This document shows positions 8,512 to 17,546 of a stretch of DNA of 64,000 nt, piece after piece. The position numbers were made by a program, and so were the translations under genes. This stretch comes from JANWKQ01 sp964624635 (GTDB lineage Bacteria > Bacteroidota > Bacteroidia > CAIKAF01): contig CAZUXM010000011.1 in the NCBI GenBank assembly GCA_964624635.1, positions 1-64,000 of the forward strand, in the 5' to 3' direction. Under the pieces are notes generated by a model. That model worked only from the letters and a program-made list of their open reading frames with translations. It had not been told where the DNA came from and searched no databases. The first letter of the stretch is position 1. Each line of letters opens with the position of its first letter.

Positions 8512-11071
8512 ATGGAAGCAAGATTTTCACCCCGGGTAAAAGATGTTCTTACTTATAGCAGAGAAGAGGCGATAAGACTTGGGCACGACTATATAGGAAC
8601 CGAGCATTTAATTCTCGGTATGATTCGTGACGGCGAAGGAGTAGGTATCAAGATACTCAATACGTTAGGAGTAGATGTAAACGACTTGAGAAAAGAATTG
8701 GAAGCCACCATACGTCCGCATTCAAAAACCAATGTGAACATGGCCAATATTCCTATTGTAAAACAAGCAGAAAAGGCATTAAAAGTAACTTATTTGGAAG
8801 CTAAACTTTTTAATAGTTCCATTATTGGTACCGAGCACCTTTTATTAGCTATTTTGAAGGATGAGGAAAGTGTGGTTACCCGAATTTTAAAACGTTATAA
8901 AGTAGATTACAACATAGTTAAAGACGAAATAAGTTATATGATGGGCGAAGGACCAAAATCAGAATTTCCTGGCAATAACCCGAACGAAGATGATGCCGAA
9001 GAAGGTGGCATGGGATTCGGTTCAGGTGGCGGTGGACAAAAGAAAGGTGACAGTAAATCAAAAACACCTGTATTAGACAACTTTGGTCGTGACCTAAGTA
9101 AAATGGCAGAAGAAGGAAAATTAGATCCTATCATTGGCCGTGATAAAGAAATTGAAAGGGTAAGTCAAATCCTTAGCCGTCGTAAAAAGAACAATCCTAT
9201 CTTAATAGGTGAACCAGGAGTGGGTAAATCTGCCATCGCTGAAGGTTTGGCTTTACGTATCGCCCAGAAAAAAGTATCCCGTGTACTTTTTGGAAAACGA
9301 ATTGTTTCTCTTGATTTAGCTTCATTGGTAGCAGGTACTAAATACCGCGGACAATTTGAAGAAAGAATGAAAGCCTTGATGAATGAATTGGAAAAATCTC
9401 CGGATGTAATCCTGTTCATTGATGAGATACACACTATTATTGGTGCCGGTGGTGCTTCTGGTTCANNNNNNNNNNGATGCATCCAACATGTTTAAACCTG
9501 CCTTAGCTCGTGGTGAAATTCAATGTATTGGTGCCACTACTTTAGATGAGTATCGTCAATTTATTGAAAAAGATGGTGCTTTGGATCGTCGTTTCCAAAA
9601 AGTAATGGTGGAGCCTACTTCAGAGGAAGAGACTTTACAAATCCTGAATAACATCAAAGAAAAATATCAGGACCATCACAATGTATATTATACTGATGAG
9701 GCTTTAAAAGCCTGTGTAACTTTAACCGGAAGGTATGTAACCGACCGTTTCCTACCTGATAAAGCCATTGATGCTTTAGACGAGGCAGGTGCAAGAGTAC
9801 ATATTACCAACATTAAAGTTCCTAAAGAGATAGAAAATATCGAAAAGGAAATTGAAAATGTGAAGGTAGAAAAAACCAATGCGGTAAGAAGTCAGAAATA
9901 CGAAGAGGCTGCCCGTTTACGTGATACTGAACATCAGTTGTATACCAAATTAGAAAAAGTAAAAGCTGATTGGGAAGAACAAACCCGTAATAACAGAGAA
10001 ACCGTTACCGAAGAAAATGTTGCCGAAGTGGTAGCAATGATGACGGGGATTCCGGTACAAAAAGTATCTCAGTCAGAAGTAAATAAATTGAGCAAGTTGG
10101 GTGACATGCTGAAGGGGAAAGTGATTGGTCAGGATGAAGCAGTGAAAAAAGTTGTGAAGGCCATTCAACGTAACCGTGCAGGTTTAAAAGATCCTAATAA
10201 ACCGATTGGGTCATTTATATTTTTAGGTCCAACAGGGGTAGGTAAAACTCAATTGGCAAAAGTATTGGCACGTACCATGTTCGAAAGCGAAGATGCATTG
10301 ATTCGTATTGACATGAGTGAATACATGGAAAAATTTGCGGTGAGCAGATTAATTGGAGCGCCTCCCGGATATGTAGGTTATGAAGAAGGAGGACAATTAA
10401 CTGAGAAAGTTCGTCGTAAACCCTATTCTGTTGTATTGTTAGATGAGATTGAAAAAGCGCATCCGGATGTATTTAACTTATTGTTACAAACTTTGGATGA
10501 TGGAATGTTGACGGATAGTTTAGGAAGAAAAATCGACTTCAAAAATACTGTGATCATTATGACTTCCAATATTGGTAGTCGTGAGCTGAAAGATTTTGGG
10601 GGTGGGGTTGGATTTAATACTTCAACTAAAAAAACTCAATCAGATGATTATGGAAAATCGGTGATTCAAAATGCATTAAAACGGGCTTTTGCTCCAGAGT
10701 TTTTAAATCGTATTGATGATGTGATTATGTTTAACCCATTAACTCAGGAGGACATTCATAAAATTATTGATGTGGAGTTGGTTGGTTTGGTTAAACGTAT
10801 TGAAACCAACGGATATATTTTGGAAATTACCGATACAGCTAAGACTTTTATTGCCGAAAAAGGTTTTGATCCAAACTTTGGTGCCCGTCCGTTAAAAAGA
10901 GCTATTCAAAAATATATTGAAGATCCGTTAGCGGAGGAAATCATCAATGAAAAATTAGCTGAGGGAGATACCATTAAATTGGATATGGCTGATGGGGAGA
11001 TCAAAATTAAGATCACCAAGCCAAAGAAAAAGAAGACGAAAGACGAAGAGTCAAATTCAGAAGAGAAATAA
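8512..11071 (+). CDS. clpC: ATP-dependent Clp protease ATPase subunit ClpC (interrupted by an assembly gap)
   Basis: HSP100 unfoldase that feeds substrates to ClpP. Domains in order: two Clp-N repeats (residues 1-145), a Gly-rich linker, AAA D1 with Walker A GEPGVGKS (233-240) and FIDEIH, a UVR-type middle region (QKYEEAARLRDTEHQLYTKL, around 460-480), and AAA D2 with GPTGVGKT (about 570) and VLLDEIEKAH. The UVR motif identifies ClpC rather than ClpB. Ten N at 9466-9475 split the frame: it reads GASGS before the gap and DASNMFKPALARGE after it. Family sequences have one residue there, so the true gap is probably one codon (Leu), giving about 850 residues. This looks like an assembly artefact, not a mutation. 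Confidence 0.95.
9466..9475. other. Assembly gap (10 N) inside clpC
   Basis: Ten N placed between the GGTTCA and GATGCA codons. The flanking frames only rejoin if the true length is a multiple of three. Family comparison suggests 3 bp. Confidence 0.95.
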
Positions 11072-11075
11072 AAAA

Positions 11076-11107
11076 AGCCCCTCAGTTAAATCGAGGGGCT
11101 TTTTTGT
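11076..11107 (+). terminator. Rho-independent terminator after clpC
   Basis: Hairpin AGCCCCTC-AGTTAAATC-GAGGGGCT followed by T6, starting 4 bp after the stop codon. The left A-run could also let it act on the minus strand. Confidence 0.88.
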
Positions 11108-11150
11108 TCTGGTAAAACAAAAATATATACGCTAATTATTCAAACTAATA

Positions 11151-12518
11151 TTATCTATTTACAACATCAATATTACGGAGTGCTGACAAATAGATGTTAG
11201 GGGTAGTTCCATCAAAAGGCAGATACCCTCTCCAATATTGTAACATCATAAACATACATAACAAAATACAAATACTTGAAAATGTTAGTACCGCAACTTG
11301 TAATCCTTTTGTTGCTTTTTTAAATAAATAGTCGAAAAATGCCGCTAGTGGAATGGCTAGTACAACAAAACTTTCAATAAATCCACGGTGCCCGTAGCTA
11401 CCACCATACGACCACCACCACCAAGAGGCAATAAGATAAATAGTTGTTCCAAAATACATGATTAACGGAAATACCCATTGTAGCAATTCCTCTCTTTTAC
11501 GCATAATAAAAATACCCGGAATGATTAAAAATAAAATCGGAGCCCAAAAAAAGAGTCCTTTTTTTACACTAAATAAAACATTCCACACTTCAGGTTGCAA
11601 AAAATTAAAACCTTCTCCTTTGTAAGAAAATACAAACCAACTATCTGTCACAAATTTCCAATACAAAAACTGTGGAAGGACAACCAAAAATCCTATAATT
11701 ATCATTGTTAAAACATATTTAATGTATTTTTGGTAAAACAATAACCTTTGTTTATAAAACAACTTTAAATATTTAAATTGTATACCATACATTAAAAAGA
11801 AAATAAAAACTAAGCCATTAGTAGGTCTAACAAGCAATATCATTGCGCCAACTACAGATAGTAATAAGGTAAGCTTTAATGTAGGTTGCAAATACCATAA
11901 TTGAGTAAGGCGAATAAATGCTGCAAATAAAAACAGAGAGTATGCATGAGAAAATACACTATCATAGGTTGAATAGTGAAATAAATTAGTAGCAAAAATC
12001 AATAGTATAAGAGTACTATATACTGCCTTAATCGAAAAATATTGATCAAGTATTTTTTTTAGTATAAAAAGACCTAATAGCATATATAAACTACTACCAA
12101 ATGCTATAAAGAAATGATAAAATGGAGAGGTAATTCCATCAGCTTTTACTGCTGGTATAAATGGGTGTGTTATTAAACTGACACCATGCCCTAATAAAAA
12201 ATAAGGCATCATCATTATACTGGTTCCTAATGGGTACTTGTTTAGATATATTGTAGAATCATAATTGGCAATAAGCCCTAAATCTTTAGGCGAAATTTTA
12301 TGCTGAGTTTCGGCTGAATATACATCAACAAAACTTTTCATAGTTAAATCCCTATAAATAAAAGTAGAAGGTAAATATGAATAATAACCAACCCCATCCG
12401 ATCGTATAGGAGGCCCGTTAAAGTTAAATATATAAACTACTGTGGTCCCTATTAAAAAAGAAAAGAATAAAAAGAAAAAGAAAAACTGTTCTATTCTTTT
12501 TTGTGAAGTTGATAACAT
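11151..12518 (-). CDS. Multi-pass membrane protein, GT-C glycosyltransferase-like
   Basis: 455 residues with around ten hydrophobic segments. After the first segment comes a short loop containing RSDGVGYYSYLPS. An Asp in this first extracytoplasmic loop is the usual catalytic position in GT-C enzymes such as ArnT/PMT relatives, which use lipid-linked sugar donors. A later loop holds SWWWWSYGGSYGHRGF, an aromatic-rich stretch also seen in such membrane proteins. No precise substrate can be given. It follows the DUF1801 gene by 4 bp, and a second GT-C-like protein lies at 45294-46778. Confidence 0.6.
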   Translation of the reverse strand: MLSTSQKRIEQFFFFFLFFSFLIGTTVVYIFNFNGPPIRSDGVGYYSYLPSTFIYRDLTMKSFVDVYSAETQHKISPKDLGLIANYDSTIYLNKYPLGTSIMMMPYFLLGHGVSLITHPFIPAVKADGITSPFYHFFIAFGSSLYMLLGLFILKKILDQYFSIKAVYSTLILLIFATNLFHYSTYDSVFSHAYSLFLFAAFIRLTQLWYLQPTLKLTLLLSVVGAMILLVRPTNGLVFIFFLMYGIQFKYLKLFYKQRLLFYQKYIKYVLTMIIIGFLVVLPQFLYWKFVTDSWFVFSYKGEGFNFLQPEVWNVLFSVKKGLFFWAPILFLIIPGIFIMRKREELLQWVFPLIMYFGTTIYLIASWWWWSYGGSYGHRGFIESFVVLAIPLAAFFDYLFKKATKGLQVAVLTFSSICILLCMFMMLQYWRGYLPFDGTTPNIYLSALRNIDVVNR

Positions 12519-12522
12519 TTTA

Positions 12523-12885
12523 TTATTTGCTAGTTTTTTCTAGTTGTAATTGTTTAGCTGAAAATTTTGTTAACTCAACAATCAGCTCGTAAGGTATGGG
12601 TTCATCAATAGGAAATTGAACTGTGCCCTTGGATGTTTTATACTTCTTAAGCTTTGTTTTAAAATGTTCAATAGGACCTGACCCAGGATAAAAACCAATA
12701 TGATTTTTATAACCGGCAAAATGAACTACATTTTTCTCCAGTTTATAGGTTGGAATCCCATAACCAATTTTTTCAGTGGCTTTAGGAATGGTTTTTTGGA
12801 TGGTGGTTCTCACTTTCTGTAATAATTTCTGGATTTCTGCAGGAAAATCCGCAATGTAGGTGTCTACGTCTTTGTATTCTTTCAT
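12523..12885 (-). CDS. DUF1801 / YdhG-like protein
   Basis: 120 residues with the family pattern VDTYIADFPAEIQKLLQKVRTTI near the start, KATEKIGYGIPTYKL, HFAGYKNHIGFYPG and a C-terminal helix. DUF1801 proteins have a frataxin-like fold and are sometimes called iron chaperones, but their function is not settled. It is the third gene of a likely operon with the SRPBCC and VOC genes upstream; together these three small proteins often co-occur in Bacteroidota. Confidence 0.8.
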   Translation of the reverse strand: MKEYKDVDTYIADFPAEIQKLLQKVRTTIQKTIPKATEKIGYGIPTYKLEKNVVHFAGYKNHIGFYPGSGPIEHFKTKLKKYKTSKGTVQFPIDEPIPYELIVELTKFSAKQLQLEKTSK

Positions 12886-12930
12886 GGTATGTGTTTAGGA
12901 GATTCTGCAAAAGCAGTCATTTTCTTCAAA

Positions 12931-13350
12931 TTATTGTAATTCTTCTAAAGTTTTAATATCAAACTTTTTCATTTTTAAAAAAGCATCAACCACCTTCTGA
13001 CCTTTCTGAGCCATCAATTGTCCTAAGTTAGCAGGTACAATCTGCCATGAAAAACCAAATTTATCTTTACACCAACCACACATGCTCTCCTCCCCTTCTT
13101 TAGTAAACGAATTCCAATAATGATCAATATCATCTTGAGTTTCACATTCAATTACAAACGAAACAGCTTCATTGGGCTTAAATTTTGGACCTCCATTTAA
13201 CAGCATAAATTTTCGCTGATTAATTTCCATCATTACCACCATAGGATTTTCATCAATGATTTTGGCCTCTTTAAATATGGACAAATAATATTGAGATGCA
13301 TCTTTGGCATTATTCTCAAACCACAAACAAGTATAGATTGGATTTTTCAT
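12931..13350 (-). CDS. VOC/PhnB-like protein (second paralogue)
   Basis: 139 residues. The motif IYTCLWFENNAKDASQYYLSIF at the N-terminus and KFMLLNGGPKFKPNEAVSFVIEC, with CGWCKDKFGFSWQIVP near the end, mark the PhnB-like VOC subfamily. The reaction is not known. The gene starts 5 bp after the SRPBCC gene ends, which implies cotranscription. Confidence 0.82.
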   Translation of the reverse strand: MKNPIYTCLWFENNAKDASQYYLSIFKEAKIIDENPMVVMMEINQRKFMLLNGGPKFKPNEAVSFVIECETQDDIDHYWNSFTKEGEESMCGWCKDKFGFSWQIVPANLGQLMAQKGQKVVDAFLKMKKFDIKTLEELQ

Positions 13351-13355
13351 GATAA

Positions 13356-13763
13356 TTACTTTTCTGTGTATTTTTTAAAATTGTTGAGGATAGATTGCCA
13401 TCCGTCACGTTGCATATCTACCGGGTTTTGGCTTTCAGCATCAAATGTTTCTATGATCTCGGTTTGGGTTCCGTTATTCTTAAAATGAATCTCAACTTCT
13501 CGGCCATCACTCATCTTATACTTAATCCATTCATGGGGCACTACTTCTGTATATTCTCCTTCAAAGTCGAATCCAAAACTTTTGTCTTTGGCTTCCATCC
13601 TGGTAACAAATTTTCCACCAATTTTTAAATCATTAGTCGCTGAAGGAACATGCCAATCGTCTGAAGCGGCACACCATTGCATAATATCGTTAGGATTCGT
13701 CCACGCATTCCATACTTTTTCGACGGAAGCGTTGATAGTGGTGGATACGGTAATTTGAGTCAT
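13356..13763 (-). CDS. SRPBCC (AHSA1-type) protein
   Basis: 135 residues beginning ITVSTTINASVEKVWNAWTNP, the typical first strand and helix of the START/AHSA1 fold. It also has DIMQWCAASDDWH, GGKFVTRMEAKD and the C-terminal helix GWQSILNNFKKYTE. These proteins bind hydrophobic ligands in a deep cavity. It is the first gene of the SRPBCC - VOC - DUF1801 operon. The spacer upstream, shared with the TetR-like gene, shows no clear operator. Confidence 0.82.
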   Translation of the reverse strand: MTQITVSTTINASVEKVWNAWTNPNDIMQWCAASDDWHVPSATNDLKIGGKFVTRMEAKDKSFGFDFEGEYTEVVPHEWIKYKMSDGREVEIHFKNNGTQTEIIETFDAESQNPVDMQRDGWQSILNNFKKYTEK

Positions 13764-13955
13764 AGTAATTTGATATAATTAAATGGGAGTACAATATACT
13801 TAAACCTTGGAATAAGTAGCCCCTCATTCATCTCATTATTTTTATCTCCTGGGCTATTTTTTTCCTTTAAAGAGACTTCCCATAGGTTAATTCTAATAAG
13901 TGTAAAAAAAATCCGGTTTAAACATTTTTAATACCCACATTATCTACTTCTACTC

Positions 13956-13963
13956 TACCTTTG
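13956..13963 (+). promoter_or_regulatory. Putative -7 box (TACCTTTG) of the TetR-like/AarF operon
   Basis: Perfect TAnnTTTG match ending 16 bp before the ATG, which implies a leader of only about 10 nt. No good -33 element is visible. Confidence 0.5.
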
Positions 13964-13979
13964 ATTTATAATATTTTAC

Positions 13980-14615
13980 ATGAACACTAACTCTTCCGAT
14001 AACCTCATAAGACACTACATTGATTATATCAATACCCACGGGAAAAAGCCGGTAAGCACCGCTTCGTTTTGTAAAGAAATAGAAATGGATGAATCTGCTT
14101 TTTACGAAATGTTCGCTTCTATACATGCGTTGGAAAACAAAATATTTGAAGGATTTATTAATGCCACTGTTGAACGATTAGAACAGGATGAAACTTATCA
14201 GCAATATTCCATTAGAGAAAAACTATTGGCTTTTTATTATACTTTAATTGAGGAACTAAAAAAACAAAAAAGTTTTGTTAGCTACTATTTTGAACATTCC
14301 AGATGGAGTAAAACTGCGACAAATACCGGGTTAAAAAAATCAATCAAGAGCTACTTTTCCGAATTGGTGAATATGGGTGTCGAATCATCAGAAATCCCCA
14401 ACCGATTTAATATTCATAAAATATATGCAGATGCCGGATACCTGCAAGCGATTTCTGTAATTCATTTCTGGACACATGACACGAGTGATCAACTGGAAAA
14501 AACAGATGGTTTTATAGAAAGATCCGTCAACTTTAGCATGGACCTGATAGGAAGAAATGGATTAGATAGTGGTTTTGAATTAGGAAAGTTCCTTTTTCAA
14601 CAATTTAAAAAGTAA
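13980..14615 (+). CDS. TetR-family transcriptional regulator
   Basis: 211 residues. The N-terminal 60 residues fit a TetR helix-turn-helix (LIRHYIDYINTHGKKPVSTASFCKEIEMDESAFYEMFAS), though it is divergent and lacks the common GxxxxT-F pattern. The rest is an all-helical ligand/dimer domain. It ends 11 bp before the AarF-like gene, so it probably regulates or is coexpressed with that kinase. No effector can be suggested. Confidence 0.7.
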   Translation: MNTNSSDNLIRHYIDYINTHGKKPVSTASFCKEIEMDESAFYEMFASIHALENKIFEGFINATVERLEQDETYQQYSIREKLLAFYYTLIEELKKQKSFVSYYFEHSRWSKTATNTGLKKSIKSYFSELVNMGVESSEIPNRFNIHKIYADAGYLQAISVIHFWTHDTSDQLEKTDGFIERSVNFSMDLIGRNGLDSGFELGKFLFQQFKK

Positions 14616-14626
14616 ATCCTTTTGTT

Positions 14627-15943
14627 ATGAGTGCAAAAGAACCTCAAAAAAGTATACCCACCTCCAAAGTAGCCCGTGCTACAAAAATTGCTTCCACCGG
14701 AGCTAAAGTAGGAGGAAATTACATTAAACATTACGTAAAAAGAGTATTTACCTCTGATGCGGATAAATCGGATTTGGACAAAGCCAATGCTGAAGATATT
14801 TATGAAACCTTAAGTGAACTTAAAGGCAGTGCCTTAAAAATGGCACAAATCATTAGCATGGATAAAACTACCTTGCCTACTGAATACATTGAACAATTTC
14901 AAAAAGCACAATACCAGGCTCCGCCTTTAAGTGGTCCGCTAATTACCAATACATTTAAAAAGACGTTGGGCAAAACTCCTCTGGAGATGTTCGACGAATT
15001 TGATGAAAAAGCTTCCAACGCGGCCTCCATTGGACAAGTACACATTGCAAAAAAAAATGGAAAAAAATTAGCAGTAAAAATTCAATACCCCGGAGTAGCC
15101 GACAGTATTATATCGGACCTGAAAATGATAAAACCATTTGCCTTAAGGTTAATGAAAGTAAAAGAAGCTGACATTAAACCTTATTTTGATGAAGTACAAT
15201 CCAAACTTTTAGAAGAAGCAGATTATGCCAAAGAACTGAATAACTCCATTCAAATTTCGAACGCCTGTAAACAGGTAAAAAATGTTGTATTCGCCCAATA
15301 TTATCCTGAAATGAGTTCGGGTAAAGTAATTGTAATGGATTGGATGGAGGGTCTACCGATAACAGAATGGTTAAAAACAAATCCATCACAAGAAGATCGT
15401 AATACCATTGGACAAGCCTTATGGGATCTTTACGATTACCAAATGACCCAACTTAAGGTTTTACATGCTGATCCACACCCGGGTAATTTTTTAATCACCC
15501 CTGAAAATAAACTAGCCGTGATTGACTTTGGTTGTATTAAAGAAGTAAGTGACCAAATAAGACATGATTATTTTAGCATGTTGGATGATGATAATTTTAC
15601 TGATAGAGAGGTGATGATTCAAAAACTCATTAATCTGGAAATTATAAAACCCGAAGCTTTAGAAGATGAAAAAGAGTTTTTTGTAAAAATATTTCACTTG
15701 ATGATGGGCTATTTACGTGAACCATTTTTAGCCAAAACTTTTGACTTTGGAAATGATGCCATGATGCAGGAAATGATGAGTAAAGGAGAAGAAATAGGCA
15801 AATCACCGGAGGCTAAAAAGTATAGTTCAGCTCGAGGTAGCAGACACATCCTTTATATTAACAGAACCTTTTTTGGTTTGTTTTTATTACTCAACCAAAT
15901 AAAGGCAGTGGTGAATACCGAAAATAGTTTTGGACGTGGATAA
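14627..15943 (+). CDS. AarF/ABC1/UbiB-family kinase-like protein
   Basis: 438 residues of the ABC1/UbiB atypical kinase fold. Visible are the N-terminal extension helix (LSELKGSALKMAQIISMD), the alanine-rich loop NAASIGQVHIAK with the following Lys (LAVKIQYPG), the catalytic-loop HADPHPGNFLI and the metal-binding VIDFGCI. Relatives are tied to isoprenoid-quinone or lipid metabolism, mostly as ATPases. The signature KxGQ motif here reads KMAQ. It forms a two-gene unit with the TetR-like gene. Which lipid pathway it serves is unknown. Confidence 0.88.
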   Translation: MSAKEPQKSIPTSKVARATKIASTGAKVGGNYIKHYVKRVFTSDADKSDLDKANAEDIYETLSELKGSALKMAQIISMDKTTLPTEYIEQFQKAQYQAPPLSGPLITNTFKKTLGKTPLEMFDEFDEKASNAASIGQVHIAKKNGKKLAVKIQYPGVADSIISDLKMIKPFALRLMKVKEADIKPYFDEVQSKLLEEADYAKELNNSIQISNACKQVKNVVFAQYYPEMSSGKVIVMDWMEGLPITEWLKTNPSQEDRNTIGQALWDLYDYQMTQLKVLHADPHPGNFLITPENKLAVIDFGCIKEVSDQIRHDYFSMLDDDNFTDREVMIQKLINLEIIKPEALEDEKEFFVKIFHLMMGYLREPFLAKTFDFGNDAMMQEMMSKGEEIGKSPEAKKYSSARGSRHILYINRTFFGLFLLLNQIKAVVNTENSFGRG

Positions 15944-15994
15944 CCTAACTTGATTGAAATAGGTTACCGCAGTTAACAATATTCCTTTTTATTG

Positions 15995-16002
15995 TAAGTT
16001 TG
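15995..16002 (+). promoter_or_regulatory. Putative -7 box (TAAGTTTG) of lptE
   Basis: A perfect TAnnTTTG match ending 7 bp before the lptE ATG. If it is used, the transcript would be nearly leaderless. Confidence 0.4.
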
Positions 16003-16009
16003 TATAGTA

Positions 16010-16513
16010 ATGAAAAAGTGGATTTATATAAGTTTGTTATCCATCACGGTGATGAGCTGCAGTTCAGTATCCGTTAGTTTTACAGGTGCAGATATTGATG
16101 ATAATATTAATACCACCACCATTGAGATTTTTGAAAATCAGGCTCCATTAACTAATCCTAACTTCTCAAGAATCATTACTGAAGACCTGAGAAATAAGTT
16201 TATACAACAAACAAGACTAAAAGTAATTAATGAAGGAGGTGATGTTACTTTTAAAGGAGCTATTACCGGTTATTCTACCACCCCAGTTGCCATATCAGGT
16301 AATGAAACCGCTGCTTTAACAAGGTTAACCATTACTGTGGCTGTTGAATACACCAATAAAATGGATGATAAAAAGAACTTTAACCAGAGCTTTAGCCGTT
16401 ATGCTGACTTTAACTCCAGCACCAACCTTAACCAGGTAGAAGATGCTTTAATGGCAGAAATTAGCCCTCAATTGGTACAGGATATATTTAACAGGGCTTT
16501 CCTGAACTGGTAA
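16010..16513 (+). CDS. lptE: LptE-like LPS-assembly lipoprotein
   Basis: 167 residues: signal peptide with lipobox VMSC (Cys17), then the LptE fold. Motifs are IEIFENQAPLTNPNFSRIITEDLRNKFIQQT, a strand region (GAITGYSTTPVAIS), TRLTITVAVEYTNK and a C-terminal helix ending in the aromatic ISPQLVQDIFNRAFLNW. LptE plugs and assembles the LptD barrel that puts LPS in the outer leaflet. The position just upstream of a TPR gene and secG is the conserved Bacteroidota context for this gene. Confidence 0.85.
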   Translation: MKKWIYISLLSITVMSCSSVSVSFTGADIDDNINTTTIEIFENQAPLTNPNFSRIITEDLRNKFIQQTRLKVINEGGDVTFKGAITGYSTTPVAISGNETAALTRLTITVAVEYTNKMDDKKNFNQSFSRYADFNSSTNLNQVEDALMAEISPQLVQDIFNRAFLNW

Positions 16514-16601
16514 TAACCGTTTGAAGATTGTGCTTTTAGTTCAATTTAACTACCTCGTTTTCAAATTATGCCATTGCTAAATCACTAAATTTTTGTACTT
16601 T

Positions 16602-16611
16602 NNNNNNNNNN
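16602..16611. other. Assembly gap (10 N) at the start of the TPR gene
   Basis: The gap separates an AT-rich intergenic stretch from the middle of a reading frame. Unlike the clpC gap it probably hides a sizeable missing segment. Confidence 0.9.
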
Positions 16612-16612
16612 C

Positions 16613-17041
16613 GTGGATACATATAATATAGAAGAGGTTTATTTTGATGCGGAAGCAGCCAATGAGGCCATTAGCTCCAGCGAGACCAATACCTTTTTGA
16701 CCTGGTTGCAATTGAGCAAAAGCGATGATTTTAATAAACATCATAAAATTAAGCACCAACAGGATTTAATTAGTAAGTTTATTGTTACTGCCCCCAAGGT
16801 GCAACCAGTAAAGGCTGCCTTGAACAGTATGGATACGACTGATTTAGAGCAAAAACCTGCCAAACAGGTACCTAATGATTTGATAGTATCAGAAACATTG
16901 GCCAAAATATACTATGAACAAAAGAAGTATCAATTGGCTATTGAAACCTATAAGAAGTTACGTTTGGTTTATCCCGAAAAAAGCAGTTACTTTGCAGCCC
17001 TGATAAAAGAAGTGGAAAGGGATATCCACGAAGGGAAATAA
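16613..17041 (+). CDS. TPR-containing protein, N-terminus missing in assembly gap
   Basis: Only the C-terminal 142 residues are readable. They contain NTFLTWLQLSK, a helix LISKFIVTAPKVQP and the terminal block LIVSETLAKIYYEQKKYQLAIETYKKL followed by YPEKSSYFAALIKEVE. This is the signature end of a Bacteroidota tetratricopeptide protein found between lptE and secG, which is usually considerably longer. The apparent GTG start immediately after the ten N is therefore probably not real. Function is unknown; the location suggests a link to envelope or secretion processes. Confidence 0.8.
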   Translation: MDTYNIEEVYFDAEAANEAISSSETNTFLTWLQLSKSDDFNKHHKIKHQQDLISKFIVTAPKVQPVKAALNSMDTTDLEQKPAKQVPNDLIVSETLAKIYYEQKKYQLAIETYKKLRLVYPEKSSYFAALIKEVERDIHEGK

Positions 17042-17060
17042 ATTTAGAAGAAAAAAAGAT

Positions 17061-17420
17061 ATGATTATCGCAACTGTAGCCATCATGATAGTAGCCATTT
17101 TATTGGTACTTGTAGTATTGATTCAAAATTCAAAAGGTGGTGGAATTTCAAGCAGCGTTGGTATTTCAAACCAAGTAATGGGTGCTGCCCGTTCTACTGA
17201 AAATGTAGAAAAAATGACCTGGATTTTGGTTGGAGTTTTAGCCGTTGCTTGTGTATTAAGTGGACTAGTAATTAAACCTAAAACTGCTACTGCAGGACCT
17301 AACATGGGTTTTGAACCGATGAAAACCCAATATGATATTCCTCAAAATCCTGTTGGACAACAAAACGGCAATACTACTACCATGCCTAATGGAGGGCAGC
17401 CTGCTAATAGCGGTATGTAA
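17061..17420 (+). CDS. secG: Preprotein translocase subunit SecG
   Basis: 119 residues with two membrane helices (IIATVAIMIVAILLVLVVLI and TWILVGVLAVACVLSGLVI) separated by the conserved QNSKGGGISSSVG loop. This is the SecG signature. The Asn/Gln/Pro-rich C-terminal tail (after residue 75) is typical of Bacteroidota SecG. SecG assists SecYE in protein export across the inner membrane. It follows the TPR gene by 19 bp and is closed by a terminator at 17446. Confidence 0.95.
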   Translation: MIIATVAIMIVAILLVLVVLIQNSKGGGISSSVGISNQVMGAARSTENVEKMTWILVGVLAVACVLSGLVIKPKTATAGPNMGFEPMKTQYDIPQNPVGQQNGNTTTMPNGGQPANSGM

Positions 17421-17445
17421 GAATATCTAAGACAATATTTGTAAG

Positions 17446-17480
17446 CCCCTTCAATAAAATTGAAGGGGTTTTTTGTTTTT
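17446..17480 (+). terminator. Rho-independent terminator after secG
   Basis: Hairpin CCCCTTCAAT-AAA-ATTGAAGGGG followed by a T-rich run, 25 bp after the secG stop. Confidence 0.85.
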
Positions 17481-17506
17481 ACTAACGGTCAGGGACAGGA
17501 ATAGAA

Positions 17507-17540
17507 ACCCCAAATGCCTGTAATTACAGGCATTTGGGGT
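17507..17540. repeat. Perfect 34-bp palindrome between secG and groES
   Basis: The left half ACCCCAAATGCCTGTAA is exactly complementary to the right half, with no spacer. No T-run follows, so it is not a normal terminator. It could be a large cruciform or hairpin, a protein-binding site, or the top of a longer RNA structure. Confidence 0.9.
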
Positions 17541-17546
17541 ATAATA

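Noticed and set aside
12931..13763. Toxin-antitoxin reading of the small SRPBCC/VOC/DUF1801 operon
   Set aside because: All three have recognisable non-toxin folds that commonly occur together.
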